A DNA stretch of 64,000 bases from Rhizophagus clarus (GCA_015698045.1 BLAL01000257.1:744001-808000); one strand, 5' to 3'. Positions 1-11,565 are shown, numbered from the stretch's first letter. Notes: generated from the letters alone by a model not told the origin. Translations and numbers: made by a program.

Positions 1-649
1 ACAAAGTTATGCTGGGCTGATTTATTTCGGTTTAGTTATGTTTGGTTACGACCACAGGTGCTGCGCTGCAAACAATTTGTATTTATACGTGTTTCACACC
101 GGTTGTCCATTTAATAACTTTGTTAATAAAAATAAAAATAAAAATAAAAATTTTACTGAGCATGATTTTTTGATATTATTTCAGTATCTACGATATTTTT
201 TTAAAATAACTCCTTTTTTATTTAAAAATTCCCAGCCTTTTCTTGTACAATGATATCCTTATTTTGTTGTTGAAATGACATGTTAATTTTTTAGATAACT
301 GAAAAAGAAAAGGTGTGTAACGTAAAAGATCGATCAGATCAATAAAAAGCTTATACTGTAATTACTGAAAATAATCAAGATCATGTGTGCAGATTATATG
401 TAACCTGAAAAAGAATCTGGCTACCATTTTTTTCATAATGAACTAGAGTAATTGAATATGTGACATATTATTGTGAAGAAGTATAGTCTGTATATATTAG
501 TGATGTCTTATTATGTAATACTAGTATCTAAGCCACCTATGTGGTTTGAAAAAAAGAAACAAATATATGCGGTAATTCAGTCTATGTAAATATATGAACA
601 CCTTAAAATTCACCTAAATGGTTATCAAAAAGATAATAGGTCTCATCAT

Positions 650-2420
650 TGGGAAGGTTTTTCTTTTGTATCTTCTTTATGATAATAATAACCTCTATCA
701 CGTTTACCATATTCATTATACCCACTGTATCCATTATATTTACCATTATCTGAATCGTCTGATATCTCTTCTTTAGAATCGTTATTATGGTTACAGTCAT
801 TATTAACATTCATTTCTTCCACTGGATGGGTGTAGAATCATGATCGACTTCTTCTTCAGAATCACTAGGAATATTTTTATCGTCAGTCTTTTAACTTCTT
901 GGTATACTTGTTATTTCACAGTATTAATTTTAATTTTATTGATAGTACTCATTAACTCTTTTGTCATAACTTTCTGTGAAGCAAAGTCTTCTCATAACCA
1001 GAACGAACTGCTTTTCAAAATATATGGATTATACATTCTGCTGTAACAGAAAATTGCTGATTTTTATTGATTACTGGTGGGGTAAGTGGAATTTCTGTGT
1101 CTATACTAGTAGATGGGACAGATAATTGTTGCATTAATTCAATCCGGATTAATATCGGTTAATGAATTTTCAATCCGGTTTGTTATCGGGTTCGATCCGG
1201 ATTAACCGATATCTTAGCGCGTGAATAACGGATGAGTAACAGGTGGATAGCGGATTAATAACGGATGAATAACGGGTGAATAACATAAATAACGGGTTGT
1301 TATCAGGTTGTTAACGGATGGATAACGAGTGGGTAATGAATATTTATTTAACGATTACATAAATTTTTATTAATGTATTTATATAAGATATATTTTTTTA
1401 TTGTACTATTAAAATAGTTACATTAATATAAAACTTCTTGCTGATTTTTGTTATGAAACAGCGATTAATCCGTTAACCTGTTACAGATCCGGATCAACGG
1501 AAGCTATCCGGTATCCGATACCTTTATCGGATCCAACCGGTTAAATCCGTTATTCGATTTTATATCCGGATGATAACCGTTAACCTAAACATCAAACCGG
1601 ATACCCGATAATAACGGATATCCGTTTCTATCCGTTATTAACGGTTTACGGGTCTGAACACTATTGGAAGGGATCATGAAATTGTCATCTCCAGATGAAG
1701 AGGATGAATTACGATCTGACTGATCATTCCCTATAGATTTGTCAATATTTTGATCATAGGTTTCATCATGTGATTTTTCAAAATTGTGAATTTTATTCAC
1801 AAAATTTTTATAGAGATCCTTTATTTGTTGTATCAGAGATGACCAAATTATTGTTACTAGGTAATCGTTCTTGAGTTTGAAGCTTCTTCTCCTTATTGCA
1901 TTGCCTTATCCAATCATTAATGCTTTTCTTTGTGCATCATCCAAGAAAACATCCATTTCCTTCCTCTCTGATGACTTCTGATCACTCACACTAAGTGGTG
2001 GAGAAGTGATACTGCTGCTTTCCTTGACTATAGTCAAGAATCGGTGGTAAGGTCACCTCTGATAACAAATATTTAGCGAAATACTTTTCAGTGCTTTCCG
2101 CCTCTAATTTTATCTCTATATCTGAGCATATGCAAGAAGGTAGAACTTCATTATCATTCTGTAGTTGTTCATCTACCGCCAAGGAATCCTGTTCCAATAT
2201 CACGAGTCTGACCTCAAGTACTGTATTCTTTTGTTCTAGTTCCTCAACTCTAGCATCACGCCTGACATTACCCTCAATAATCTTTATGTTCTCAGCTCAA
2301 CCTCTGCAACCTTCCTTCTAAATTCAGGAATCTCAGCATTCTCGCCCTCAATTTCAGCAAACTTCTTCCTGAGTTCGGCAATCTCATATAAGAGCTTGGC
2401 ATTTATCTCTTAATGAATTA
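650..2420 (-). pseudogene. Decayed Rhizophagus-type coiled-coil/acidic family gene
   Basis: Read on the minus strand, pieces of one gene follow each other in order but in different frames. From 2420 to 1991 there is a coiled coil rich in 'AEN/AEI' heptads and then 'RRDARVEELEQKN' and 'LEQDSLAVDEQLQND', with a frameshift near 2300. From 1990 to 1660 a charged stretch has an in-frame stop and ends in a Ser/Asp-rich piece. From 1130 down there is a short piece with 'IDTEIPLTPPVINKNQ', and at 830-655 an acidic Tyr/Gly tail containing 'GYNEYGKRDRGYYY'. From memory this order (coil, basic region, acidic tail) matches a large hypothetical family of Rhizophagus irregularis; its function is unknown to me. 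The gene is interrupted by an AACGGAT repeat block and carries several frameshifts and stops, so I call it a pseudogene. The exact boundaries are approximate. Confidence 0.6.
1138..1656. repeat. AACGGAT-type repeat block with inverted arms
   Basis: Two arms, about 1138-1340 and 1460-1656, are built from degenerate copies of a short unit (ggataacgg / aataacggat / atccgg). The right arm reads as the complement of the left (aacggat against atccgtt). The 120 bp between them is AT-rich. The block sits inside the decayed coding sequence, which resumes on both sides in the same orientation, so it looks inserted. I could not find a clear target-site duplication. Confidence 0.6.
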
Positions 2421-2429
2421 GTGTTACAG

Positions 2430-3440
2430 GTGAAACTAGTTTCGCTCAATGTAATCTACAAAAGTATTTCCAAATTAGAGTTTTGGATGTTTCAGACAGT
2501 TTTTGAAATTCACTGGGCGAAACGTTTCAGATTTTGAAAAGCAGTTTCGCCCGCAACTATATAATGAATCCATTGTAGGTTGGACGTTTGACATTGTTTG
2601 TACAGGGTAGAAATAATTCAAAAGTTCGTCAGCACAGATACAAACGAAGCAATTCCTCATCAGAATTACACTGTTAAATGTGGCTTTATTGATACAGAAA
2701 TAAATTATATGATTCGGCGATACACATACCTGTTCTGTAAAGAAAAATAGCGTTTCTATGCTAATGCCTGCTGGTGTTTTGTTCTTCTAAACTATCTATA
2801 CTAACACAACATCCCAACATTAACTCTAATCTGATTTCATTTATCCCAATATCGATATGGATAGAATAAAATGATCGTCAGTTATGCATAGAACATGCAA
2901 AGTCAGAAATAAATTAACAATTTGACTTTAGTAAAACTTACCGACATTTTATGTTCTCCGAAAGTTCTGAACGAAAAAATGGATATTAGCCTGAGTTACT
3001 TCCTTGTAAATGCACATCCACAAACAAAAAAATATACTTGATTCATACCTTAATTGCGAATTTCCAGACTTCAATAATTTTTTCGTCAACACTTGTTAAA
3101 CTGTGATAGAATTGGTTTCTCTTTAGTGAGTTCAAGCTCGGAGAAAATATCATGATGGCTTGGGTGGTCAGAGTAAGAAAAAAAAGTCATATACGTGAAA
3201 TCTTGCATCAGAGCCTTGCCTTAATTACACCTAGATTTGTTATAGATAGTGATTTATAAAAATCGGGTTTGTCAGACAAACTTTTTTCACATCTGGGAAT
3301 TTAAGAGCGTAATTCAGTTATTCCAGGAATCAAGTTGATTTATAACTGTACTCTCAAAATACATTCCCAATTCCTTATCTAATTACGGATGTAGTGATGT
3401 ACCAACTCTTCAACAACTATACATCAAAAATGGGGGGGTC
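2430..3440. other. Intergenic, no supported gene
   Basis: The stretch contains only short frames without recognisable motifs (the longest, at 2475-2660 minus, is 61 residues). No RNA gene, repeat or promoter element could be supported. Confidence 0.5.
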
Positions 3441-3441
3441 A

Positions 3442-4264
3442 AAAACATGTAGTGAGTGGTTGGTCATGTATGTAGCGTAGGGTGTGTATGGTTCGAATTG
3501 TTACCATACATGTATGGTTAAAAGACGTTCGAGTTCCATACATGTATAGTCACTAAAATTTTACGTACATCTTTTTTTACCAGTACACCAAAAAAAGGAC
3601 AATCCTGAATTGATCCAGCACCACCACTCCTATTAGTAGAATATTGAGTCTAATAAATAATAAAGAAATTTAGTTAATCAATAAAACTTGCCCTTAATCA
3701 TTTAATAAACAATTATTCCAGCCCAAAATGTTAAATATAGTTGCCACTCTTTGAGGTGAAGTCTTCGGATATTCAACTGGAAAAGCTGAGTGTATAACTT
3801 CTGTAACTGAGAGAAATTTTGTAAAAAAAGATACTTGTTCGATTTATTAAAGCTCTAAAATTATCAAATGATTATTAAAAACATGCATTATTTTATTAAA
3901 GGTTTAAAATTTTTATTTAATATTAGATAACCTGTTCGTCTAAAACTTCAGAGGGATCACTCTCTGATATAGTTTCATCTTCGGAAACTGAAAGGATCAT
4001 ATTATCCATTGTTGATATATTATGAACGTGTTATTTTTTTTTTTAAAAAAAAAAAGACAGATTTTAAAAGAGAAAAGTAGATATAATAGAGATGTGCGTG
4101 TTATTAACAAGTGTTTATTCTGTTTATTAATGTATCATAGTCATATTTGGAAAAAATATATATGTGCTATTTTATCATTCGTACATACATGTATAGAAAT
4201 AAACTAAACCACTAAACCATACATACCCTACGCTACATACAAGGCCAACTATACACTACATATT
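3442..4264. mobile_element. Non-autonomous element with ~50-bp inverted repeats
   Basis: The sequence at about 3442-3492 (core tatgtagcgtagggtgtgta) returns in inverted form at about 4214-4264 (core tacataccctacgctacata), roughly 80% identical over 50 bp. The 720 bp between are AT-rich and hold only a 28-codon acidic frame on the minus strand near 4010-3925, with no transposase motif. I could not fix the ends or a target duplication, so class is unknown. Confidence 0.5.
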
Positions 4265-4547
4265 TACTATATTACCTCAAAAACGTCTACTAGCTACTAC
4301 ATCAAAAACATCTACATTGTTTTCATTAAAAGTAATGAAACACATGTATAACCAGTCAAATATGTGATTATTTAATTACGTTAATTTACAAATTAGTTTT
4401 AAGTAATTATATTGGGTAGCAAAAAAAATACGCAAACTAGCCAGCTTTATTTATTATTTATGCAAAAAATCATGATTATTACTTATATTATATTGTTTTC
4501 TTGATTTAAGCTAATAATGTTCCTTCATAATAAAGATTTTTTTTCAT

Positions 4548-5522
4548 CTAAAGAATAGAAAAAAACGCTTCTTGTACTCCATACAAATCAATATTACATC
4601 CATTGCCCAAATTGGCAGGAATTCCAGTAGGAGAACCGTTAAATATGGCGGTCGCAGGGATGTTTATTTGATATATTGGGATGCCGAGATGATTGCATGG
4701 GGGTGCCGTATGTCTTCCGACACCAGTAATGTCTTGGTCAGGAACGCGCCTACGTCTAAAGAACTTCAAAGTACTAATGTACATGGCGGCCGTTCCAAAC
4801 GATTTGACTAAAATGGGTCTTTCGGGATTAGCACGTTCGTATACAAATGCTACTAAAACCCGAGTTCCATCTCTGCGAGGGTTAAATATCTTAACTGCGA
4901 TATATATTTGAATTGTGGTCCTCGGAATGAAATACCTTCTTGCCTTTGAATGTAGGCTTTTCAATCCTTCGGACAAGCCGACTTCCACAACGACCGTTGG
5001 ATACGGAACTCCACCTTTATCACATCCCTGTCCAGCCGGAGGTCGAGGAAGGTCCCGAGGTTGAACAGATCCATCAGGAATGACCGTACTATTCCTGTCA
5101 ACAATAACATCTCGTTCGTGAAAGACATTTAGACGATTATACCAATCTCTCATCTGTGATGTGACTTCGCCAGCTACTATTCCATAAATACCAAGCGGTA
5201 CTTCATGGATAACAACTCTTCCCTCAAGCAAACTCATTTTAACCGTAATCCCTTCGTTATTCTCTAGATATTTAAGGAAAGCATCCAGTAAAATATTTCT
5301 TTCAACGATGATTCCATCTTCCAATTCATTCTCGGGCTCTTCTTCCACTTGATCAATCTCCTCTTCCGTAACCTCCCTATCTGTAACCAACTCCTTTGTA
5401 TCTTCTATTGCAAGTTGTTTAAGTAATGTCTCCCTTGCTGATTCAAGGACTTCTGAAGTAAGTCGAAGTTTGGACTTAAATGTTTGTACTAACGAGCTTG
5501 ACGATGATCCAGAAACGTACAT
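4548..5522 (-). CDS. Uma2-like nuclease-fold hypothetical protein
   Basis: An uninterrupted frame of 324 residues from the ATG at 5522. An earlier in-frame ATG (5636) would add 38 residues encoded by a Phe/Lys-rich AT tract that looks like 5' UTR, so I prefer the later start. The N-terminal third is acidic (Glu-rich, residues ~45-80). The middle holds 'VIPDGSVQPRDLP' followed by 'YPTVVVEVGLSEG', which resembles the D-x(n)-ExE core of Uma2/DUF820-type PD-(D/E)XK restriction-endonuclease-like proteins. The C-terminal part (residues ~200-324) has Gly/Pro-rich segments such as 'GIPANLGNGCNIDLYGVQE'. Similar proteins are, from memory, numerous in Rhizophagus genomes. The nuclease fold is a family inference; activity and substrate are unknown. 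It lies next to relics and repeats rather than in an evident functional context. Confidence 0.7.
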   Translation of the reverse strand: MYVSGSSSSSLVQTFKSKLRLTSEVLESARETLLKQLAIEDTKELVTDREVTEEEIDQVEEEPENELEDGIIVERNILLDAFLKYLENNEGITVKMSLLEGRVVIHEVPLGIYGIVAGEVTSQMRDWYNRLNVFHERDVIVDRNSTVIPDGSVQPRDLPRPPAGQGCDKGGVPYPTVVVEVGLSEGLKSLHSKARRYFIPRTTIQIYIAVKIFNPRRDGTRVLVAFVYERANPERPILVKSFGTAAMYISTLKFFRRRRVPDQDITGVGRHTAPPCNHLGIPIYQINIPATAIFNGSPTGIPANLGNGCNIDLYGVQEAFFSIL

Positions 5523-5815
5523 TTCGAATTTTGAAAGAAAAAGAAAAAAATTTGAGAAAAAAAAATTTTGAGGAGAGGAGAAAAATTCTCGCAAATTTTT
5601 CTGATGTTTGTAACACGTGATATTATCACACGTCATTGTTACGATTTAGTATATCCGAAATTAATGGTATTCTTACCACATATTATAGATAAACCAAAAT
5701 CGCAGTAAAATTGGCGCAGTAAAATCTCACTCCGAAAATAATTTACCCATAATTTATCCGATTAAGATCACGTGTTTTCTTGACAGTAAACATACTGTGC
5801 AGATATTCGACTTGA

Positions 5816-7309
5816 TTATGCTTGTACAGAGATTCCTTCTGATCGAGAATTGATTGGTTCATCATTGTCAAATATCTTAAGGTCCTCGTAGTCGTCGAAT
5901 ATCTTAATAGGAGGAGTGTTCTTGATTGCCTCTAATATTTCTTTGCGTGAGAGTTCATCATGAAGTTGTTCCATAGATTCGTCGTAATCTGAGCCAGAAT
6001 CTGAGTCAGAACTAGAAGAACTTGCCGATGTTTCGTTCTGGCTTTTTTCATCTTCGGAACTGTCATCGAATATCTTAATTTCCTCAAAGTCTATGTCGAT
6101 ATCATCTTCATAATCAGCGGTCACCTTAGATGAATCATCACCACTGTCTGCCACCTTAGCTTGAGTTGTTTCGTCTGCTCTATTACCCAAAACTCCCAAA
6201 GATGCCAATTATTCTTCCTCAGCAAGCAACTCTTCATACGTTCTTTCTGATCCGCAGGTGGAGACGTGATTTGTGAAATGTTATCAGGCAAGATTTTTCC
6301 GGGACGTAGCGTCTCGGAAATTTCGGTCACGTGTTCTTCCAAAGATACCTCACGCGAAGAGTACTCTATAAGCTCTTGAATTTGATCATTAGTAAACCGA
6401 AATAGAATTCGCGCTATATGTTTAATAAATTTGATTTTGTCCAGACCTACCTTACCGAATAAATTATAAAGCTTCTCGGCCCTCTGAGTTTTCTTTCGCA
6501 AGCTATCTCGTGATATCTCTCGAAGATGTAATACTAAATCCTGGGATCTTTTCCTACGGAGAATAGAGAGCTGTTCAGAAATGGAATCATAAAGTAAGCT
6601 TCTTACCTTCTTTTCGCCAAACTTGCCTTCACTGTTTTTGATAATTTCAGCGAGCTGAACTCTGAAATCTTGAGCGTAAAGAGTCCAGCATAAAATTTCT
6701 TCTTGGTTGGCCTTCATCGCAATATCTTCCGCATCAATAGCCTTATCATACATGTGAGCCAGATGTTGCGATGCTTCGTCAATACTAGATTTTCCGGGAC
6801 GAGTCGTCTCAGAAATTTCGGTCACATGATTTTGTTCTATCGAAGATAAGTTCTCAATAATTCTTGCTTAAGTTTATCTGTCCCTTTCTTCTGTACCTGC
6901 CCATGGGAAAGAGACTCACGCTGAAGCTTCTTCTCCCGCCTCTTCTGCCTTATCTCTTCACTAATGATTTTCTTATGCTGTTTGATCATTAAAGCACTTA
7001 CCGGGTCATCCTAGGGCGCTCAATAGGATCTGCAGAGCAAGCGTCATTGGGCTGTTCATCTTTGGGGTCAGACATATTCAGTACCGAAGAGCCCTCGAGT
7101 CTAGTCTCATGGTCCTCGATTCTACTCCCGAGTTCCTTCCTGAGCTTCTCATTCTCTCTTTCGAGATCGAAAATCTGTTTCATAAGATCATTGTGACCTA
7201 GTCTCCATCCTTCAAGCTCATCGTTCTTCTTCTCAAGCTCAGACTCAAGATCAATGATACTCTGTCTCAATAAATCAAGCTCGCTTGGGTTAGTTTCGTT
7301 AACTGACAT
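5816..7309 (-). pseudogene. Second Rhizophagus-family gene, broken in several places
   Basis: The minus strand encodes, in order: a 100-residue coiled coil starting 'MSVNETNPSELDLLRQ' (7309-7000); a basic stretch 'SEEIRQKRREKKLQ' in another frame (about 7000-6860); a 230-residue helical core with 'YDKAIDAEDIAMKANQEEI' (about 6840-6220); and a Ser/Asp-rich acidic tail (6208-5816). Frames change near 7010, 6855 and 6230, and a TAA at 6211-6209 interrupts the frame that would join core and tail. The short motif 'TEISETxRPGK' occurs twice, at about 6830-6795 and 6335-6305, which suggests an internal duplication. Either a pseudogene or, less likely, a gene damaged by assembly errors. The predicted protein type matches the decayed gene at 650-2420. 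Function is unknown. Confidence 0.65.
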
Positions 7310-7480
7310 GTTTGATAAAATTACTCAAGATCAATGATACTCTGTCTCAATAAATCAAGCTCGCTTTGGTTAGTTTCGTTAACTGACATGTTTGATAAAA
7401 TTACTCAAGATCAATGATACTCTGTCTCAATAAATCAAGCTCGCTTTGGTTAGTTTCGTTAACTGACATGTTTGATAAAA
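7241..7480. repeat. Three 80-bp tandem repeats over a gene start
   Basis: Units at 7241-7320, 7321-7400 and 7401-7480 are almost identical; the first differs at its edge and at one base (cttgggt against ctttggt). Each contains the minus-strand ATG and first 22 codons of the neighbouring family gene plus about 13 bp of leader. Because 80 is not a multiple of three and a TGAG/TAA junction follows, the two outer copies encode only 22-residue frames that stop before the next copy. Confidence 0.9.
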
Positions 7481-7837
7481 TTTTTACATGACAAAGAAAT
7501 TTTCAATGTTATGTGTGGCGAATGCAAAGTCTCGCTTTATTGATACAGAGATAAAAATAAATCCAAAGACTGGGAACGTAGCCCGTTATACACGCAAAAA
7601 AAATAAATTGTTGCCAGAAACTGGTTACAATACATAAAAATGTGAATATAACACCCGGTCCTCTCGTCCATTTACCTCTCTTATTGCTCAATTGATACAA
7701 CGACGTGAATTCTATCATTACGAGGCTGAGAAGGAAAATGCTTGAAAATTAATTCACCTGGAAATATTTCTTTACAGTCTTGACCCCCCCATAATGATGA
7801 GGTTGATCACTAGCATTTTACCATATGTCATAGTCAC

Positions 7838-8031
7838 TCATCCAGAGTCAATTTTTTTAGATTCAACTTCTTTAAGCAAGTCCGGACAGATTTCCTTGAG
7901 TTCCTTGAGCATAGGCTTTAGTTGATAAACACTGCAGTTGGGAGAAGTCTCAAGTACGATAATATCTCTTCTTGTGATACTTCAGTCGATGCGAGAACAA
8001 TTAGTACATTAAGACTAATTAGTTCGGCCAT
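7838..8031 (-). pseudogene. Small hypothetical frame with one frameshift
   Basis: The minus strand from the ATG at 8031 reads 'MAELISLNVLIVLASTEV' and then, after a one-base frame change near 7960, continues with 'QLKPMLKELKEICPDLLKE' to a stop at 7838. Both halves look protein-like (amphipathic, balanced composition), which suggests a small gene of about 63 codons that has lost its frame. I recognise no family. Confidence 0.3.
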
Positions 8032-8371
8032 TTTACGTTTCTTCCTGGTTATAAAGGTCCATAGTGAATAATTTTCGCCCACAAGGACGCAAAGAAACTT
8101 CGAAACATTTTTCTACAAATAATAATGTGTTCATATCGTACTTTAATTAACTTCCATCGGTCTTTGATGCTTTATATCTCGTTACTGTAGTCCCTGAAAA
8201 ATAAAAAGACTGAACACTAAAGATACGGAAGATGATTATCGCTATGGTCTGATGCTAAAAAACCTTTGAAAGCATTTGCAAGTGGAATATTCATACCTTT
8301 TCACATGTCCATCGTGATGCCAAGCTAGATCCTCGAATTACGTGTTCTAAAGATTGGCCAAAATTAGGGAT

Positions 8372-8584
8372 AATTACACAACTAAAAATAGTGCACAATA
8401 TTGTGATGAAGGCGATGAAGTGAAGAAATTTGGAAAACTTATAATCTCTCTTCCTGATGTTCAACTTGGCAAAGAAAGACGTGTATTGTTTGGGTTAATA
8501 TTTGGACGAATGGAAATAATTGCTATTGCTAAAAATCAATTTAATGGACAGAATTATCGAATAATTTTAAAATTAGATATTTAA
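8372..8584 (+). pseudogene. C-terminal relic of an HSPA12-like gene
   Basis: The frame ending at 8584 matches the last 70 residues of the Hsp70-like gene at 13540-15476: 'AQYCDEGDEVKKFGK' against 'AQYCDEDGMEKLGS', then 'FGLIFGRMEI' against 'FGLTFGRMEI', both ending in 'LKLDI'. No ATPase domain precedes it: the 300 bp upstream do not contain any of the nucleotide-binding motifs. It is therefore a truncated copy that most resembles H1 rather than the nine-exon members. Confidence 0.8.
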
Positions 8585-9371
8585 CCCTTGCAGAATTTTA
8601 TTTTATATATATTTTCAATGAGAGTTATCAATCATTTAGTATCTTGAACAAGTAGCTATTAAATCCACGAATAATACCTGCACTCCTGCAGCTATTTTAT
8701 TTTGTTTTGCTGGATCATTAATTATATGATAATCATTCAACATGTTAACATAATCTGAAAATAAAACTCTTACAATTTACCTAATATTGAACACAAACCA
8801 ATTGTTTTCATTAGAATTTTCGACTCAAGGTATTTATTTCATTGACCTTAACGTTGTGATTTTTCTTTTGTTATACGAGTAAAATCAATTTCTTTTCAAT
8901 TAACGTAATCCGATATTTAAATGTTGCTTCCTTCAGTGCAATATTTTGTACCTAACCGTTTTTTTGAATTTTTCTAGTTATATCTCTTATTTTATTTATT
9001 TATTTAATGTTATATTCATTATAATCGTATGTTTTCTTGAGAGATATTAAAATGATATATTCTTTTTTTAAAAGGTTTATTTTTACACTAACCTTTGATT
9101 TAGGAAGTAAAGTTGAACATTATGAGTTGTATCATTGTTTGTTAACGACTCAGTGAGTTGATCCAATTTAATGTTCTTTTATTTCAGTTTCATTGTTTTT
9201 GCTTTGATAACACTTTCTGTTATCATAGGTGATCCTCAATCATGCTGTCATGATCATCCTTCGAATCGAATCAATACTATTAAAGAAAAAGGGACAAAAG
9301 TACGTAAACAGCGTAGACGAATTTACTTAAAGAGTTAAAAAAAGTTTGTGACACGATATGAAATTTATATA
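8585..9371. other. Intergenic, AT-rich
   Basis: No frame, repeat or RNA gene could be supported between the relic and the transposon. Confidence 0.5.
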
Positions 9372-9379
9372 GACGTAAT

Positions 9380-11557
9380 AGGACCCAGAAATATACATAT
9401 AGGGGTAGGGTCTACTGATGCGTCGCCATTATAGTGAAGTTAGACGGTGTAAGGTTTTGATTTGCGTATAATTCAGGATTTTTTTGTTCATAGTTAGGTG
9501 ATTAAATTGCGTATTTTTCATCAAAATTTTTATATGTAAGAAATTCAGTTCGCGTATATTTGGTCTAAATTTGGCCGATCATATACTGTATATACTATAT
9601 TTATTGCACAGTAATCAGATCGATCAAAAATAAGAATTTTTTTTTAACTCAACAAAACTCTTCCATATTGCCATTCCCATTTTTTTTTCTCATTTCCTCC
9701 GTCCTCTACTCTTTCCCTTTACCTTACTCTCCAGTTGCCAGGCCTTTCCCTTTCGTCCCTTTCCTCTCTATTGGCTTTTTCTTTTCCCACAGCTCTCCTT
9801 TTCCCATAACTTTCCTTTTCTCACGGCTTTTTCGTTTGATACAAATTTCGGTAAGGAATAAGGAAAGAGGTTTTTTTTAAATTTATTCTTTTAATGAAAT
9901 GTTTACTAATACGTTTATATTTTATGTTTTTCTTTAGGCCGAGTAGAATAAAGGATAATTTTGAATTTTGAATTTTTCTTTAGCAAAACGTTCTACCAAT
10001 GTTTCGATTTTCTTTTTTTTTCAGGCAGCCAGATCTTTGGACTCGTGGTGATTTGGTAAGGGATCCGAAATATATATTTTTTTAAATTGATTTCTTTTAT
10101 CGAAACGTTTTATTAACACGTTTTGACTTTATTCTCTTTTTAGGTGGCTAGGACCTTTATCGCGTAGATTTCTGATTAAAAAAAAAACTTAATATGAGAA
10201 AATGATAATAATTATCAGTTATACTGTATGATGACCATCCAAGTGGCTATAAATTTCATTTTTAGTGGTATTTCGATCTGGATACTGTCCTGGATGCAAG
10301 TTTATTTCAACGAACTGTTACTAACAGCTTTTTTTAGAAATAGATTTCAATTTTAGATGGCCTGGACACGTAGAAATTTTGATAATTTTTTTTTTAAGAT
10401 GGATAGGGGCGTGAATCTTTGGCCAGAGCTCGGAACTTGCAACTTTTTTTGGGTCTAGATGTGTGAAGTAAGAATCTGGAATTATTTTTTTACTATATTT
10501 CTTTTAGCAAAATGGTACTACCGATTCGGTTTTCCTTTTTTTTTAGACGTTTAACACGACTTTAGATCTTTGAAAACGTGAGATTTTGATATATATATAT
10601 ATTGACAAGTAAAAAATATATATATGTTTTTTTATTATCTACTGTAATTTAGCGAACATTACTAACTTTTCGTTCTTTTTTTCTTTAGGAGATTTTTTTG
10701 AGTCTCTCTGGACGTGGTAATCTGGAAAGTAAATAAATATATATATATTTTTGTATATTTTTATTAACTGTTCATTTTTACTTCATTTTTAGGCGCGTTG
10801 GATCTCGGTAAATTGGCTTCGGTTCTTTTTTTCTTTAGATGAGCTAGGACGAATGTATTTTTGTAGGAAGCCTTTTTAGTAATTTTTTTATATAGTCTTT
10901 TAATGAAACTGCTATTAACAGCTTCATTTCATTACTATTTTTTTTTAGATCACCAATTTTTCAGATCTTCGGAGGTGAAAATTCATATTTTGAACGGCTT
11001 GAATCTTAGGAACTTGGATTCTTTTTTAATTGTTCCTATTTGTTTAATATTATTTGGAAGCAAACTGCTGATATGGAGACCATAAAACGATAAAAAATGA
11101 GAATATTTTATTGGTTTTTACGGTTTATTGCTAATAGTTGTATTAGACTAAATAATAAAATATGATATCCAATATTTTATAAATAAATTATGTACAATAA
11201 ATATAAAATAAATTTAATAAATTAATAATATTAACAATAAATATCCGTAAGGATTCCTTAATTGTAAATCTAGAATTCTACAAACTTTTAGTTCCAAAGA
11301 TCCGCTGAGGTGAGGAAGGATCTACGCGGAATTCTTTCTATATGGACCCTGGCTGGTGCAGCTTGAAAAGCTCAAGCTAGCTCGTAAGCCAGCTCGGCTA
11401 AATTCTTGATAGTCTGAAATTTTATTTGCGTATTTTTGCAGGATTTTCAATATCAGGTGTCAATTTTGCGTACCATTCATATAAAAAACCCTTGCGTACA
11501 GATCATAATAAATTTTTTTCTTGTCACCTGACCCCTATATATATATTTCTGGGTCCT
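9380..11557. mobile_element. DNA transposon copy A, 8-bp target duplication
   Basis: The element starts AGGACCCAGAAATATA and ends with the complement (TATATTTCTGGGTCCT). It is flanked by a perfect 8-bp duplication, GACGTAAT, at 9372-9379 and 11558-11565. A second copy, inverted relative to this one, is at 41483-43220 and shares about 150-200 bp at both ends. Length is 2178 bp; no transposase frame is visible, so it is non-autonomous. Eight-bp duplications occur with hAT, P, Merlin and Novosib-type transposases; the terminus does not fit any of these cleanly, so I leave the superfamily open. The interior holds an array of intron-like repeats (separate entry). Confidence 0.88.
9890..10950 (+). 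repeat. Array of branch-point/3'-splice-site-like units
   Basis: At least eight diverged units of about 90-200 bp repeat the same order: a TACTAAC-like word (9904 TACTAAT, 10092 TATTAAC, 10319 TACTAAC, 10660 TACTAAC, 10764 TATTAAC, 10913 TATTAAC), a T-rich tract, and AG (for example 9937, 10023, 10143, 10336, 10545, 10687, 10792, 10948). Several are followed within 15-35 nt by GGTAAG or GGTAA. The inverted transposon copy carries the same unit on the minus strand at about 42100-42660. Confidence 0.65.
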
Positions 11558-11565
11558 GACGTAAT

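Noticed and set aside
38..253. 71-codon frame at the left edge
   Set aside because: Low-complexity AT translation without motif; no neighbouring evidence for a gene.
3484..3500. tggttcgaattgt, like a tRNA T-loop
   Set aside because: No acceptor stem, anticodon arm or D-loop around it; it is part of an inverted repeat.
7509..7718. 69-codon minus frame
   Set aside because: Composition is that of random AT-rich sequence; it lies next to the triplicated leader and has no homologue in the window.
9668..9880. 70-codon Pro/Phe-rich frame in the transposon
   Set aside because: It is a translation of a pyrimidine-rich tract (CCTTTCCC repeats), not a transposase.
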